Positions 15,790 through 23,825 of a stretch of 64,000 nt of DNA are shown here, in pieces. Numbering within the stretch: position 1 is the first letter of the stretch; every line of letters starts with the position of its first letter. The notes beneath the pieces were generated by a model. The model worked only from the letters and a program-made list of their open reading frames with translations, made no database searches and had not been told where the DNA came from. A program made the translations under genes and the position numbers. This stretch comes from Ciceribacter ferrooxidans (lineage in GTDB: Bacteria > Pseudomonadota > Alphaproteobacteria > Rhizobiales > Rhizobiaceae). The stretch lies in assembly GCF_004137355.1 (NCBI RefSeq), contig NZ_SDVB01000253.1, positions 496,001 through 560,000 of the forward strand. The letters run 5' to 3'.

Positions 15790-15814
15790 AGGAGGCTGCC
15801 GAATGAGCCGATCA
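15790..15814. repeat. 25-bp direct repeat, copy 2
   Basis: Exact second copy of the sequence at 15383-15407. Its last bases form the stop region of the leftward gene at 15812. Confidence 0.8.
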
Positions 15815-16111
15815 ACCCTGCTGGGCATCCCCGCCAAGATGATGGAGCGCGTGCGTTTCGGTCTGGTCGGCTATTTTGAGTGCGAGCTTCGCATATTCGG
15901 CTTCGCCAAACGCTTTCGGATTGGTCAGCCGCTGCGAAAACCGCTCCCGGATCGCTACGAAAAACTGCGTACGGAAGGCGGGAGGCTCTTCGAACTGGAT
16001 GCTGTAGGCGCCGAGAAGCTCGATCAGCATCGTTTCGAGGACCGTGCAGCGCACGAAGGTATCGTTGATCAGGTCTTTGTCGTCCCGGGTGAATGGCAAG
16101 GCCGAGGTCAT
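15812..16111 (-). CDS. unknown small helical protein, possible paralogue of the next
   Basis: 99 residues from ATG 16111. Helical; contains FVRCTVLETMLIELLGAY, which resembles a block in the gene at 15456. No domain recognised. It lies antisense in the control region, separate from both early operons, so it may be expressed in the lysogen. Confidence 0.55.
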   Translation of the reverse strand: MTSALPFTRDDKDLINDTFVRCTVLETMLIELLGAYSIQFEEPPAFRTQFFVAIRERFSQRLTNPKAFGEAEYAKLALKIADQTETHALHHLGGDAQQG

Positions 16112-16354
16112 AAAGGCGTCTCCAGTGCGGAACTTTTCGCAGCCTATCATCAAATGGCCATGACTCCATCGGACAGGCCTGCGTTGGTCTCGAAAACATG
16201 CTGCGGTCCCCCGTAGTTATCTGTCCCGCCCTTAAGCGGCGGGCTTCGCCCTTGCTGGCGGGCCCCTGTTGATGGGCTGACCCTACGCGCGGATGCCCGC
16301 GCCTTCACCGAATGATTTTCGATCTTTCATTCCTTGATTTTCAGGGAGGGTTTC
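16112..16354. promoter_or_regulatory. divergent control region before the CII-like gene
   Basis: About 240 bp without a gene. At 16225-16243 CCCGCC pairs with GGCGGG around a 7-nt loop, and a second GC-rich hairpin follows; these could be attenuators or nut-like elements. At 16313-16329 there is TGATTTTCGATCTTTCA, which keeps a perfect right arm of the repressor operator but a poor left arm. A ribosome site AGGGAGGG stands just before the GTG at 16355. Exact promoters cannot be read with confidence. Confidence 0.4.
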
Positions 16355-16819
16355 GTGCGTGCAATTACCCACCACATCGCCACGGCGCTGAAGGACGCGA
16401 CACGGCGTTCGATCAAGGCAGCCGGCGGGCCGGAAAGCTTCCAGCACGTCACACGTGTGCGGCAGGGGCGGCTTTCCTGCTACGGGCTGACCGGTGAGGA
16501 CTACGAGGCGGATTTCATTCCGCTCGATGTCGCGCTCGAAGCCGATCTCGAGGCCGGCTCCCCGATCATCACCAGCGAACTCGCCCGCCTGCTCGGCTAC
16601 CGGCTGGTGCCGGCCGAGGCGGAACCGAGAGTGTCAAGCCTCACCCACCGCGATGTCAGCCGGCTTTCGCTGGAGTTCGATGACGTGCGCCGCGCCGCCG
16701 CGGAGGCGCTCGAAGACGACCATGTCGACCATGGCGAACGCCGCGCGATCCGCCGGCAGGTCGACGAGCTGAAGAAGGCGCTCGCGGAATTCGAGGGAAA
16801 GCTGGGGGAGGGCGCATGA
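16355..16819 (+). CDS. CII-like phage regulator (Phage_CP76-like)
   Basis: 154 residues from a GTG at 16355 with a strong ribosome site. The arrangement resembles the Phage_CP76/CII-type family: an N-terminal HTH-like part (ALKDATRRSIKAAGGPESF..VTRVRQGRLSCYG), then FIPLDVALEADLEAGSPIITSELARLLGYRLVP. The C-terminal half is a charged coiled coil. It is the first gene of the rightward operon, right after the switch, where lambda places cII. Direct targets unknown. Confidence 0.65.
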   Translation: MRAITHHIATALKDATRRSIKAAGGPESFQHVTRVRQGRLSCYGLTGEDYEADFIPLDVALEADLEAGSPIITSELARLLGYRLVPAEAEPRVSSLTHRDVSRLSLEFDDVRRAAAEALEDDHVDHGERRAIRRQVDELKKALAEFEGKLGEGA

Positions 16820-17019
16820 AGGCCCGTCCGGACCTGCACTTCGTCGAGGGTCTCGGCCTTGCCGAGATCGACAGCGCCGCGCCGATCGTCGTCGGCCGCG
16901 GCCACCCGACGGACCTTGCCGCACAGATCACCATCGAGCGCGGCGGCGACTGGCGCCGCCAAAACGGTCTGACGGTGCGGACCGCGAGCGAGGCCTGGCC
17001 GAAGGGAGCGGACAAATGA
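16816..17019 (+). CDS. small unknown protein
   Basis: 67 residues; start and stop overlap both neighbours by four bases. Soluble, beta-rich, no family recognised. Coupling makes translation likely. Confidence 0.5.
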   Translation: MKARPDLHFVEGLGLAEIDSAAPIVVGRGHPTDLAAQITIERGGDWRRQNGLTVRTASEAWPKGADK

Positions 17020-17447
17020 ACTCGGTGACCGTCCGGCTCCAGTCCCGTGCGCTGGTCGAGGCCGCAAGGCAGCATGCGGAGCGTCTCGGCTGCTCGCCGC
17101 AGAAGCTGTGCCACGCGATCGTGGCGATCGCGCTGCGGTCCGACCTCGTCGATAGCATTCTCGACGGCGACGCGCCGGACGACATCTGTGGGCGAGGGGT
17201 CAACCCCTGTGCATGGCCGATGGGGACGAGCCAAAAGCGGGTGCTCGACCTCATAGCCTCCGGAGCGAACGAAGAGGGCAATTTCTGCGGCTCCTACGAT
17301 GAGATCGGCGCCGCCACCGGCATGACCAGCAAGGGCGAGGTCGCGACCGTTCTGCGCAAGCTTCGCAGGCGCGGCGAGATCGAGCAGGTGCGCAAGGGCA
17401 CCAACGGCAAGCCATCGATTTGGCGGATCAGGAGCGCCGGGGAATGA
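17016..17447 (+). CDS. helix-turn-helix/winged-helix protein
   Basis: 143 residues. The N-terminal 50 look like a small helical region (VRLQSRALVEAARQHAERLGCS). From about residue 70 there is a winged helix: KRVLDLIASGANEEGNFCGSYDEIGAATGMTSKGEVATVLRKL split over helices, then a wing RRRGEIEQVRKG. Probably a DNA-binding regulator or replication initiator helper. Between the CII-like and methyltransferase genes. Confidence 0.55.
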   Translation: MNSVTVRLQSRALVEAARQHAERLGCSPQKLCHAIVAIALRSDLVDSILDGDAPDDICGRGVNPCAWPMGTSQKRVLDLIASGANEEGNFCGSYDEIGAATGMTSKGEVATVLRKLRRRGEIEQVRKGTNGKPSIWRIRSAGE

Positions 17448-18718
17448 ACGCGCCCGACTACCACGGGCGCGAAGCAGCGCCGACGGATCTCGAACCGAGA
17501 GTTTTCCTCGGTGGGCGGGTGACGCTCTATCCCGGAGACTGCATGGATGCTCTGGCCTCGCTACCGGAGAACAGCATCGACAGCGCGGTGATGGACCCGC
17601 CTTATCATCTGACGAGCATCGTCGATCGGTTCGGCAAGGATGGCGCGGCAGAAGCCAAGTCAGGTCGGACAGGCGCGTTCAAGCGCGCCTCTGCGGGGTT
17701 CATGGGCAAAGCGTGGGATGGAGGCGATATCGCCTTCCAGATCGAGACGTGGAGGCAAGTGCTCCGCGTGCTGAAACCCGGTGGATATATCCTCGCCTTT
17801 GCGTCAACGCGCGGGTTTTGGCGCATGTCTGTGGCGATCGAGGACGCCGGGTTCATTACGCACCCGCTGATCGCATGGGTCTTTGGTTCGGGTTTTCCAA
17901 AGGCGACCCGCCTCAAGGCCGACGGTTACGACGGCTGGCGCTACGGCGGGCAGGCGCTCAAGCCGGCGATAGAGCCAATCTACATGGGGCAGAAGCCCTT
18001 CAGTGAAAAGACTGGCACGGCGAATGTGCTGAAGCACGGCACTGGCGCCGTGAATATCGATGGCTGCCGAGTTCCGACTGACGAGACAATCACCGCCACT
18101 CGCAGCATTGCGCTGGGATCGTCTGGTGCTGGAGTCTTCGGGGCAGCGAAGGTTCCTGGCGTTTATGAACAGAAGGAAGGCGGTCGGTGGCCGGCAAACC
18201 TCATTCACGACGGCAGCGATGAGGTCGTCGCCGCATTCCCGCAGACAGAAAGTGGGACTGGAGCGATAAAGCGCGACACCGGAGCCGACCGCAACGGAAA
18301 TACGGGCGTGGCCTACGGCTGTGAAAGCCGGCCGGCTGGCACTGAGATGATCGGCTACGGCGACGCCGGGAACGCGTCTCGCTTCTTCTATTCGGCCAAA
18401 GCCGACGCGGATGACCGAATAGGCTCCAGGCATCCGACCGTAAAGCCGGTTGACCTGATGCGCTACCTCGTCCGGCTGGTCACGCCTCCGGGCGGCACGG
18501 TCCTCGACTGCTTCGCCGGGACCGGGACGACCGGAGAGGCGGCATGGCGAGAAGGCTTCAATGCCGTCCTGATCGAGCGCGAGCCGGAATACCAAGCCGA
18601 TATCGCAGAGAGGATGCGTCTCTGCCTCTCCGGAACTGACGAAAAGAAGCGGGAGATCATCAAGCGTCGCGGGCTTGTAGACGAGAACGCCGGGCCACTC
18701 TTCGGGAGTGTCAAATGA
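17444..18718 (+). CDS. amino-type (N4-C/N6-A) DNA methyltransferase, beta class
   Basis: 424 residues. The catalytic motif IV DPPY is at residues 51-54, while the SAM-binding motif FAGTGTTG is near residue 358. This order (IV before I) defines the beta class, which includes CcrM-like and many phage enzymes. A long middle part (about 90-310) would hold the target recognition region. The enzyme methylates adenine N6 or cytosine N4 in a specific site, most likely to protect phage DNA from host restriction or to alter regulation. No linked restriction endonuclease is seen. ATG 17444 overlaps the upstream stop. Confidence 0.9.
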   Translation: MNAPDYHGREAAPTDLEPRVFLGGRVTLYPGDCMDALASLPENSIDSAVMDPPYHLTSIVDRFGKDGAAEAKSGRTGAFKRASAGFMGKAWDGGDIAFQIETWRQVLRVLKPGGYILAFASTRGFWRMSVAIEDAGFITHPLIAWVFGSGFPKATRLKADGYDGWRYGGQALKPAIEPIYMGQKPFSEKTGTANVLKHGTGAVNIDGCRVPTDETITATRSIALGSSGAGVFGAAKVPGVYEQKEGGRWPANLIHDGSDEVVAAFPQTESGTGAIKRDTGADRNGNTGVAYGCESRPAGTEMIGYGDAGNASRFFYSAKADADDRIGSRHPTVKPVDLMRYLVRLVTPPGGTVLDCFAGTGTTGEAAWREGFNAVLIEREPEYQADIAERMRLCLSGTDEKKREIIKRRGLVDENAGPLFGSVK

Positions 18719-19161
18719 CCCCCGACATCCGCCTCTACGTCGTCACCGACAACCCGCAGCTTGCGGCCGTCGAGCTCTTCGCGGTCGACCTGCCGTTCAT
18801 CCCGGCCTGGGTGAAGATGGTGACGGCGCACGCCGACCTGATGGCGATCCCGACCGGTGCGCGGGTGATGCCGAGCTGGCACGGGAAGCGATCGCTCCTC
18901 GAGGACCTCTGGACCGAGGAGCGGGTGACCCGGCGCTTCCGCGACGGCTGGGACGAAAACCGTGCCGAGATCGCCGGCTGGCGGGCGCGGCGGCATGCGC
19001 ATTTCCTCGCCACCTGCTGCGACCAGTCGGGCGCGCCTGTCGCGCAGGTCTCTTCCCGCCCGGCCGCGCCGCCGGCCGTCGCCGAATCGGCATCGCAGAC
19101 CGCCGGCCAGACACCTGAACCCGGAAAGACGCCGGCCCCCAGAAAGACGAGGTGGACATGA
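18715..19161 (+). CDS. unknown early phage protein
   Basis: 148 residues. A globular N-terminal 100 residues (PDIRLYVVTDNPQLAAVELF.., many Trp in the middle) is followed by a Pro/Ala-rich disordered tail ending in basic residues. No domain recognised. Overlaps both neighbours by four bases. Confidence 0.55.
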   Translation: MTPDIRLYVVTDNPQLAAVELFAVDLPFIPAWVKMVTAHADLMAIPTGARVMPSWHGKRSLLEDLWTEERVTRRFRDGWDENRAEIAGWRARRHAHFLATCCDQSGAPVAQVSSRPAAPPAVAESASQTAGQTPEPGKTPAPRKTRWT

Positions 19162-19652
19162 CCATGCTGCTTTTCGGCGAGGTCGAGATCGGCCCGGAAC
19201 GCTTTGCCGCCATGGCGCCGCATCTTCGCAGCGAGGCGGTGCGGCTGCTCTCCGACGCCGGTTATGGCTGGAAGCGGATCTGCGCGGCGCTCGGGATCGA
19301 CGCCGACACTTTCACCGCGCTCTACAAGTCGCGCCATGCCTTCCGCGTGGGCAAGCCGGACCGCGCCTTCCCGGCCGACGAGGACGGCGAGCGGAACCTC
19401 GTCGAGCAGGACACGCTGCAGGCGGCGATCCTCGCCGTGATCGCTGAGGAGGGCGGGCGCATCGCGCTTTCCTTCGCGGCACTCGCCGGGCGCATGGACG
19501 CGCCGAAGGAGCGGGTGATCTATGCCGTGCACCGGCTCGCCGCCAAGGGCCTGATCCAGAAGACCGGCGGCGGCGGACGCCGGGCCGTGGTCTGGTCGCT
19601 CACCCGCAAGGGCCAGCGGTTGGCGGCGGAAACAACGGGGGACGCGCCATGA
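19158..19652 (+). CDS. winged-helix DNA-binding protein
   Basis: 164 residues from ATG 19158. Two HTH-like parts: residues 20-50 (RSEAVRLLSDAGYGWKRICAAL) and a C-terminal winged helix (ALSFAALAGRMDAPKERVIYAV, then LAAKGLIQKTGG and the wing RRAVVWSLT). The second looks like a MarR/GntR-type DNA-reading head. Possibly a phage regulator; target unknown. Confidence 0.6.
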   Translation: MTMLLFGEVEIGPERFAAMAPHLRSEAVRLLSDAGYGWKRICAALGIDADTFTALYKSRHAFRVGKPDRAFPADEDGERNLVEQDTLQAAILAVIAEEGGRIALSFAALAGRMDAPKERVIYAVHRLAAKGLIQKTGGGGRRAVVWSLTRKGQRLAAETTGDAP

Positions 19653-19963
19653 CCGGGAAGGACAATCAGCCGGCGATCCTCCTCGTCATTGCTCCTTATG
19701 TCGATCTCGGCCGGGAGCATGTGCGCAGCCATCTCGGCCTCGGGGCAGCACTCGCGCTCGGCCGGGTACGCGTCGTCACCGATCCGTGCGGCCTGCGCGG
19801 CTGGCGGATCGGAACGCTGGTCGAGGATAGCCTCTGGCCGACGCTGAGCCCGGATTGCCGGGCCGATTTCCGTGTCGCGCTCGACGTCTACATGTCCACC
19901 GGCCGGCTTCGCTACGCGACGGCGGACGACATGATCAAGCTGCTGGACGAGGTGCTGGCATGA
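19649..19963 (+). CDS. unknown early phage protein
   Basis: 104 residues, soluble, alpha/beta (AILLVIAPYVDLGREHVRSHL..). No family recognised. Ends in the start codon of the C5 methyltransferase gene, so it is likely made together with it. Confidence 0.5.
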   Translation: MTGKDNQPAILLVIAPYVDLGREHVRSHLGLGAALALGRVRVVTDPCGLRGWRIGTLVEDSLWPTLSPDCRADFRVALDVYMSTGRLRYATADDMIKLLDEVLA

Positions 19964-21525
19964 CACTCGTCTACGGGTCCGTTTGCTCCGGCATCGAAGC
20001 CGCAACGATGGCCTGGCATGTGCTTGGGTGGAAACCTGCGTTCTTCTCCGAGATCGAGGCCTTTCCGAGTGCGGTGCTTGCACATCACTACGGCTCCAAC
20101 ATGCCGGGCGAGCCGCTTTCGAAGAACGGAGTTCCAAACCATGGCGACTTCACGCAAATCACGGCAGATGCCGGGCCAGTCGATGTTCTTGTTGGAGGTA
20201 CCCCCTGCCAAAGCTTCAGCGTCGCAGGAAAGCGCCTCGGACTGGATGATCCGCGCGGCAACCTCGCCCTCGAATATCTCGCACTGGCTCGCCGCCTGCA
20301 CGCCCGCTGGTTCGTCTGGGAAAACGTCCCCGGCGTCGTTTCCTCTGTCACGGATGAAGAGGACGGTGAAGGCGGTGTTCGATCCGGACTTGAAGGCCGC
20401 GAAGCCGGAGACGAATGGGTTGAGGAAAGTGATTTTGCGACCTTTCTCTCATTCGTTCGGGAATGCGGGTATGGGTTCGCCTACCGGGTTCTTGACGCTC
20501 AATATGTCAGAGTGGACGGGTTTGGGCGGGCTGTTCCTCAAAGACGACGGCGTGTGTTCGTTGTCGGATATCTTGGAGACTGGCGACGTGCCGCGGCGGT
20601 ATTACTTGAGCCCCAAGGCATGCGCGGGGATCCTGCGCCGCGCAGGGAAGCGGGGCAAGGAATTGCCCCTACAATTGCAAGCCGACCTACAGGCGGTGGC
20701 GGGCTCGGAACAGACTTCGACCTCGACGGAGGACTGATCAGCCGGGCCTTCGGCGGCGGCAATACCTCCGGACCTCTCGACGTCTCGACGGCCCTGACGG
20801 CCCTGACGGCCCACGGTCACAGGATCGATTTCGAAGTCGAGACATTTGTCGCGGAAGTGGCGCCTACGTTGAACGCGGGCGGTAATGACACTGGTGGCGA
20901 GCGGCAGCCGGGGACGACGGCCGACACCGCGACAATGCTCGTCGCGCATACGCTCTTGACTAAGGAAAACGACAGCCACGCTGCTGACCTCGACACCTAT
21001 GTTGCGCACACCTTGAAGGCCGAAGGTTTCGACGCATCCGAAGACGGAACTGGAAGGGGTACACCGATCGTGCCTGCGGTGGCCGCGCCCTTGACGCTGG
21101 CCATTCGCGGTCGTGCTGGTGATCCAGACATCGAATGGCGGCAGGATGGTACCGCTAACGCCATTCTTACGCCTAACGGCGGGCGGGCGGGTGTAGGCGT
21201 CGGGGCCATAGCTTTTGCTCATCAGGCCGGCGGCAAGCAGACGACGCTCGGCTACAGCGACGACGGCAGCGTGCAAACGCTTTCTGCTCACCAGACGCCG
21301 GCCATAGCCCATCCGTGGGCCGTCCGCCGGCTGACGCCACGCGAGTGCGAGCGGCTGCAGGGCTTTCCCGACGATTTCACCGACGTGCCGTGGAACGGCA
21401 AGAAACATGCGGCCGACGGACCGCGCTACAAGGCGCTCGGAAATTCGATGGCGGTCAACGTCATGCGCTGGATCGGCCGTCGCATCGACCTCATGGAAAA
21501 GCTGGCCGCGGAGGGGAAGATATGA
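19960..21525 (+). CDS. C5-cytosine DNA methyltransferase
   Basis: 521 residues. Motif I starts at VYGSVCSGIEAATMAW. The catalytic Cys83 is in GGTPCQSFS and motif VI is WENVPG (120-125). QRRRRVFVVG is motif VIII, and motifs IX/X are RRLTPRECERLQGFPDDF and KALGNSMAVN near the end. Between VIII and IX is an unusually long variable region (about 210 residues). It carries several returning blocks (VAPTLNAGG, VAHTLLT, VAHTLKAEG, VAAPLTLA), as in some phage C5 enzymes with extended recognition regions. Probably protects phage DNA; no partner endonuclease visible. Confidence 0.92.
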   Translation: MTLVYGSVCSGIEAATMAWHVLGWKPAFFSEIEAFPSAVLAHHYGSNMPGEPLSKNGVPNHGDFTQITADAGPVDVLVGGTPCQSFSVAGKRLGLDDPRGNLALEYLALARRLHARWFVWENVPGVVSSVTDEEDGEGGVRSGLEGREAGDEWVEESDFATFLSFVRECGYGFAYRVLDAQYVRVDGFGRAVPQRRRRVFVVGYLGDWRRAAAVLLEPQGMRGDPAPRREAGQGIAPTIASRPTGGGGLGTDFDLDGGLISRAFGGGNTSGPLDVSTALTALTAHGHRIDFEVETFVAEVAPTLNAGGNDTGGERQPGTTADTATMLVAHTLLTKENDSHAADLDTYVAHTLKAEGFDASEDGTGRGTPIVPAVAAPLTLAIRGRAGDPDIEWRQDGTANAILTPNGGRAGVGVGAIAFAHQAGGKQTTLGYSDDGSVQTLSAHQTPAIAHPWAVRRLTPRECERLQGFPDDFTDVPWNGKKHAADGPRYKALGNSMAVNVMRWIGRRIDLMEKLAAEGKI

Positions 21526-21527
21526 CC

Positions 21528-21956
21528 CTACTCCGCAGCCTCCAGGCCGATCACCAGGCGCTTGCCCATGGCGGCGAGTGCGGCCGCGAGCATCGGCAGC
21601 TTGGTCGGCGTATCCGGATCGAGGATCCGGCGCACCTCCTTCTCGTCCCGGCCGAGCCGGCGGGCGAGCTCGGTGCGGGTGAGGCCCGCCTCGATGAATG
21701 TCTCGATCACCGCGATCTTCGCCGCGACCTCCGGGTCGGGCGAGATCATCTCGCCGCTCGCCTTCGCTTCCGGCAGGGGGCGCTTCATCTCCAGATAGGT
21801 GAGGAGCGCGACACCCAGCGCATCGGCCGCCATCTCCCGCGCGTCGGCCATGTCCTCGCCCTCGGTGATCGCCTCCGGCACGTCGTCGAAGGTCGCGACG
21901 AAGCCGCCCGGCCTTTCCGTCGGCTCGAAGCGGCAGGCATAAGCAAAGGTCTTCAT
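21528..21956 (-). CDS. hicB: HicB antitoxin
   Basis: 142 residues from ATG 21956. The N-terminal HicB domain (YACRFEPTERPGGFVATFDDVPEAITEGED) has the partial RNase H fold that covers HicA. The C-terminal HTH (TRTELARRLGRDEKEVRRIL) binds the operator. It neutralises the HicA toxin and represses its own operon. Convergent with the C5 methyltransferase gene with only two bases between stops. Confidence 0.85.
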   Translation of the reverse strand: MKTFAYACRFEPTERPGGFVATFDDVPEAITEGEDMADAREMAADALGVALLTYLEMKRPLPEAKASGEMISPDPEVAAKIAVIETFIEAGLTRTELARRLGRDEKEVRRILDPDTPTKLPMLAAALAAMGKRLVIGLEAAE

Positions 21957-22015
21957 TGTCTTCTCCGTTCCGGCCGCGATCGGCCTCTCTCTCATGCCAA
22001 GCAGCGGGGAGGGGC

Positions 22016-22213
22016 TCATTTGAGCCCCAGCCCCTTCCTGATCTTCGACGCCGTCTTCGGGTCTATCTCCCGGCTCGGGAGGGTCGTGAAACGGTCGCCT
22101 ATGAAGACCGTTACATGCCCGCCCTTGCCCTTCGATTTGTTGACCCGGAAGGAGAGGCCAAGGGCTTTGGCTTCCTCTCTCAGCTCGGCGTTGAAGCGAT
22201 CCCGCTTGTCCAT
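22016..22213 (-). CDS. hicA: HicA mRNA interferase toxin
   Basis: 65 residues from ATG 22213 with a GGAG site. The double-stranded RNA-binding-like fold of HicA is suggested by the N-terminal helix (DRFNAELREEAKALGLSF) and GKGGHVTVFIGDRFTTLP with the putative catalytic His. HicA cleaves mRNA when free. It is transcribed before hicB, as usual for this order. The cassette runs against the phage early operon, so it is an added stability or defence module. Confidence 0.82.
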   Translation of the reverse strand: MDKRDRFNAELREEAKALGLSFRVNKSKGKGGHVTVFIGDRFTTLPSREIDPKTASKIRKGLGLK

Positions 22214-22237
22214 GTCGATCTCCGTTTCAATGAAAAC

Positions 22238-22290
22238 ACTATCGGACATTTTTGTCCGAATGTCAACAGGCGTCGGACATTTTTGTCCGA
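22238..22290 (-). promoter_or_regulatory. hicAB promoter with two identical 18-bp operators
   Basis: On the minus strand TTGACA (22261-22266) and GATAGT (22238-22243) form a -35/-10 pair with a 17-bp spacer. TCGGACATTTTTGTCCGA occurs twice without change (22242-22259 and 22273-22290), centres 31 bp apart. The first fills the spacer and the second lies just upstream of -35. A bound HicB/HicAB complex would block RNA polymerase: a clear autoregulation layout. Confidence 0.85.
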
Positions 22291-22330
22291 TTTCTTGGCC
22301 GTTGAAATTTGCCATGGCAGGGGGGCGCGC

Positions 22331-23656
22331 ATGACCGACGCCCTCAAAGATTTCATCGAACGCGCCCGCGCGGTGTCCTTCGACAGGGCGCTCGGCCTCG
22401 TCGGCCTCGATGCGCCGGAGCGTGGGGAGTATCAGGGGCCGTGCCCGCAATGCGGCGGGGATGACCGGTTTTCCGTCAACCGGGCAAAGGGCGTGTGGAA
22501 CTGCCGCCAGTGCGGCGGCGGGCGCGACGGCATCTCGCTCGTCGCGCACTGGAACCGGCTACCGCGCAAGGGCTACGGTTTTCTCGAAGCGTGCTCGCTG
22601 CTGCTCGACGAGGACATCCCGAAGGGCGGCGAGCGCGAGACGGCGGAACAGAAGGCCGAGCGCGAGGCGCGGATCGCTGAGGACGGGCAGCGTTTCGAGC
22701 GCGACCGCAAGAAGGACAATCCCTTCCGCGACCGCGACATCCGCAAGGCGCGCGGCATGTGGCAGAACGCCGTCGACTGCCTCGGCGCGACGGACGCCGC
22801 GCACGAAGGCCACCGCATCATCAGCGCCTACATGTTCGCCCGCTCCGGCTTCTGGATGCCGGGCGGGCTCTTCGAGAACGCCCGTTTCCTCGCCGCCTGC
22901 GGCTACTATCACGGCGAGGACAGGGCCGGGCGCTCCCTTTGCATCCATTCCGGGCCGGCCATGGTGCTGCCCTTCGTCGATCCGGCGGGGCGCGTCGTCG
23001 GCTCTCACCGGACATGGTTCGACCTCAAACGGCCGGAGGCGAAATACCGGCCGGTGCTCTGGGGTGTCTCGAAGGAAGGCAAGATGGCCGGGCTGAAGGA
23101 CTGGGACGAGCCGACCGAGACGGCGATCGCCGCCGGGCATTTCGAGCGGCTGGCGACCAAGAAGATGCTGGGCGAGAAGAAGGGCGCGATGATCCCGCTC
23201 TGCGGCGATCCTTCAGCCGGACGCTGGGTCGTCGGCGAGGGGATCGAGAACGTCATGGCCTGGTGTTGCGCCGAGGGCGTGCGCGCCGACACCTTCTATT
23301 GTTCGGCCGGCGACCTCGGCAACCTCTCCGGCCCCCGCGACAGGGAGAGCGACTTCTTCCACCCTGAGATCCTAGACGAGGACGCGCGCGGGCGAAAGCG
23401 CCGCCGCAAGGTGCAGGGGCCCGTGCCGGACCCGCAGCAGACGGCGGAAGACGCGTTGCAGGTGCCCGACCACGTCGCCTTCGTCGGCCTCGTCGCCGAC
23501 GGCGACAGCGAGCCCTATTTCACCGCCTCGGCCATGGCGCGGGCAGAAGCCCGCCTCGGCCGGGACGGGCGGACGATCGAGACTTGGTGGCCGCCGCGCG
23601 GCACGGACTGGGCGAAAGCGATCCTCGAAGCGATGCGGGAGGCGGACGATGCGTGA
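22331..23656 (+). CDS. phage DNA primase (CHC2 zinc finger plus Toprim)
   Basis: 441 residues from ATG 22331, with a GGGGGG ribosome site. An N-terminal zinc finger uses Cys38, Cys41, Cys58 and Cys61 (CPQCGG...CRQCGG). After a charged linker the Toprim-type catalytic part follows, with VVGEGIENVMAW near residue 300 and acidic residues in GLVADGDSE. It would make RNA primers for phage DNA synthesis. It pairs with the D5-type helicase downstream, an arrangement typical for rhizobial prophages. Confidence 0.85.
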   Translation: MTDALKDFIERARAVSFDRALGLVGLDAPERGEYQGPCPQCGGDDRFSVNRAKGVWNCRQCGGGRDGISLVAHWNRLPRKGYGFLEACSLLLDEDIPKGGERETAEQKAEREARIAEDGQRFERDRKKDNPFRDRDIRKARGMWQNAVDCLGATDAAHEGHRIISAYMFARSGFWMPGGLFENARFLAACGYYHGEDRAGRSLCIHSGPAMVLPFVDPAGRVVGSHRTWFDLKRPEAKYRPVLWGVSKEGKMAGLKDWDEPTETAIAAGHFERLATKKMLGEKKGAMIPLCGDPSAGRWVVGEGIENVMAWCCAEGVRADTFYCSAGDLGNLSGPRDRESDFFHPEILDEDARGRKRRRKVQGPVPDPQQTAEDALQVPDHVAFVGLVADGDSEPYFTASAMARAEARLGRDGRTIETWWPPRGTDWAKAILEAMREADDA

Positions 23657-23825
23657 ACCTCGCTTCTGGCTCTGGATAACGCCGGTCATCACCGGAGCCA
23701 TCGTCGCCCGGATCAGCACCGAGACGTTCGGGGGCTGGCCCGGCTTGTCCGCGGCGTTTTCCGTGTCCCTTGCCGGATACGCCCTCTTCAATTTCATCCT
23801 CAATCGCCACTGGACCCGCAAATGA
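23649..23825 (+). CDS. 58-residue two-TM protein
   Basis: ATG 23649 overlaps the primase end, and the stop overlaps the helicase start (ATGA). The product is hydrophobic, with two possible membrane stretches (WLWITPVITGAIVARI and LSAAFSVSLAGYALFNFIL) and a basic end. Its fixed place between primase and helicase and double coupling support it being real. Function unknown. Confidence 0.55.
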   Translation: MREPRFWLWITPVITGAIVARISTETFGGWPGLSAAFSVSLAGYALFNFILNRHWTRK

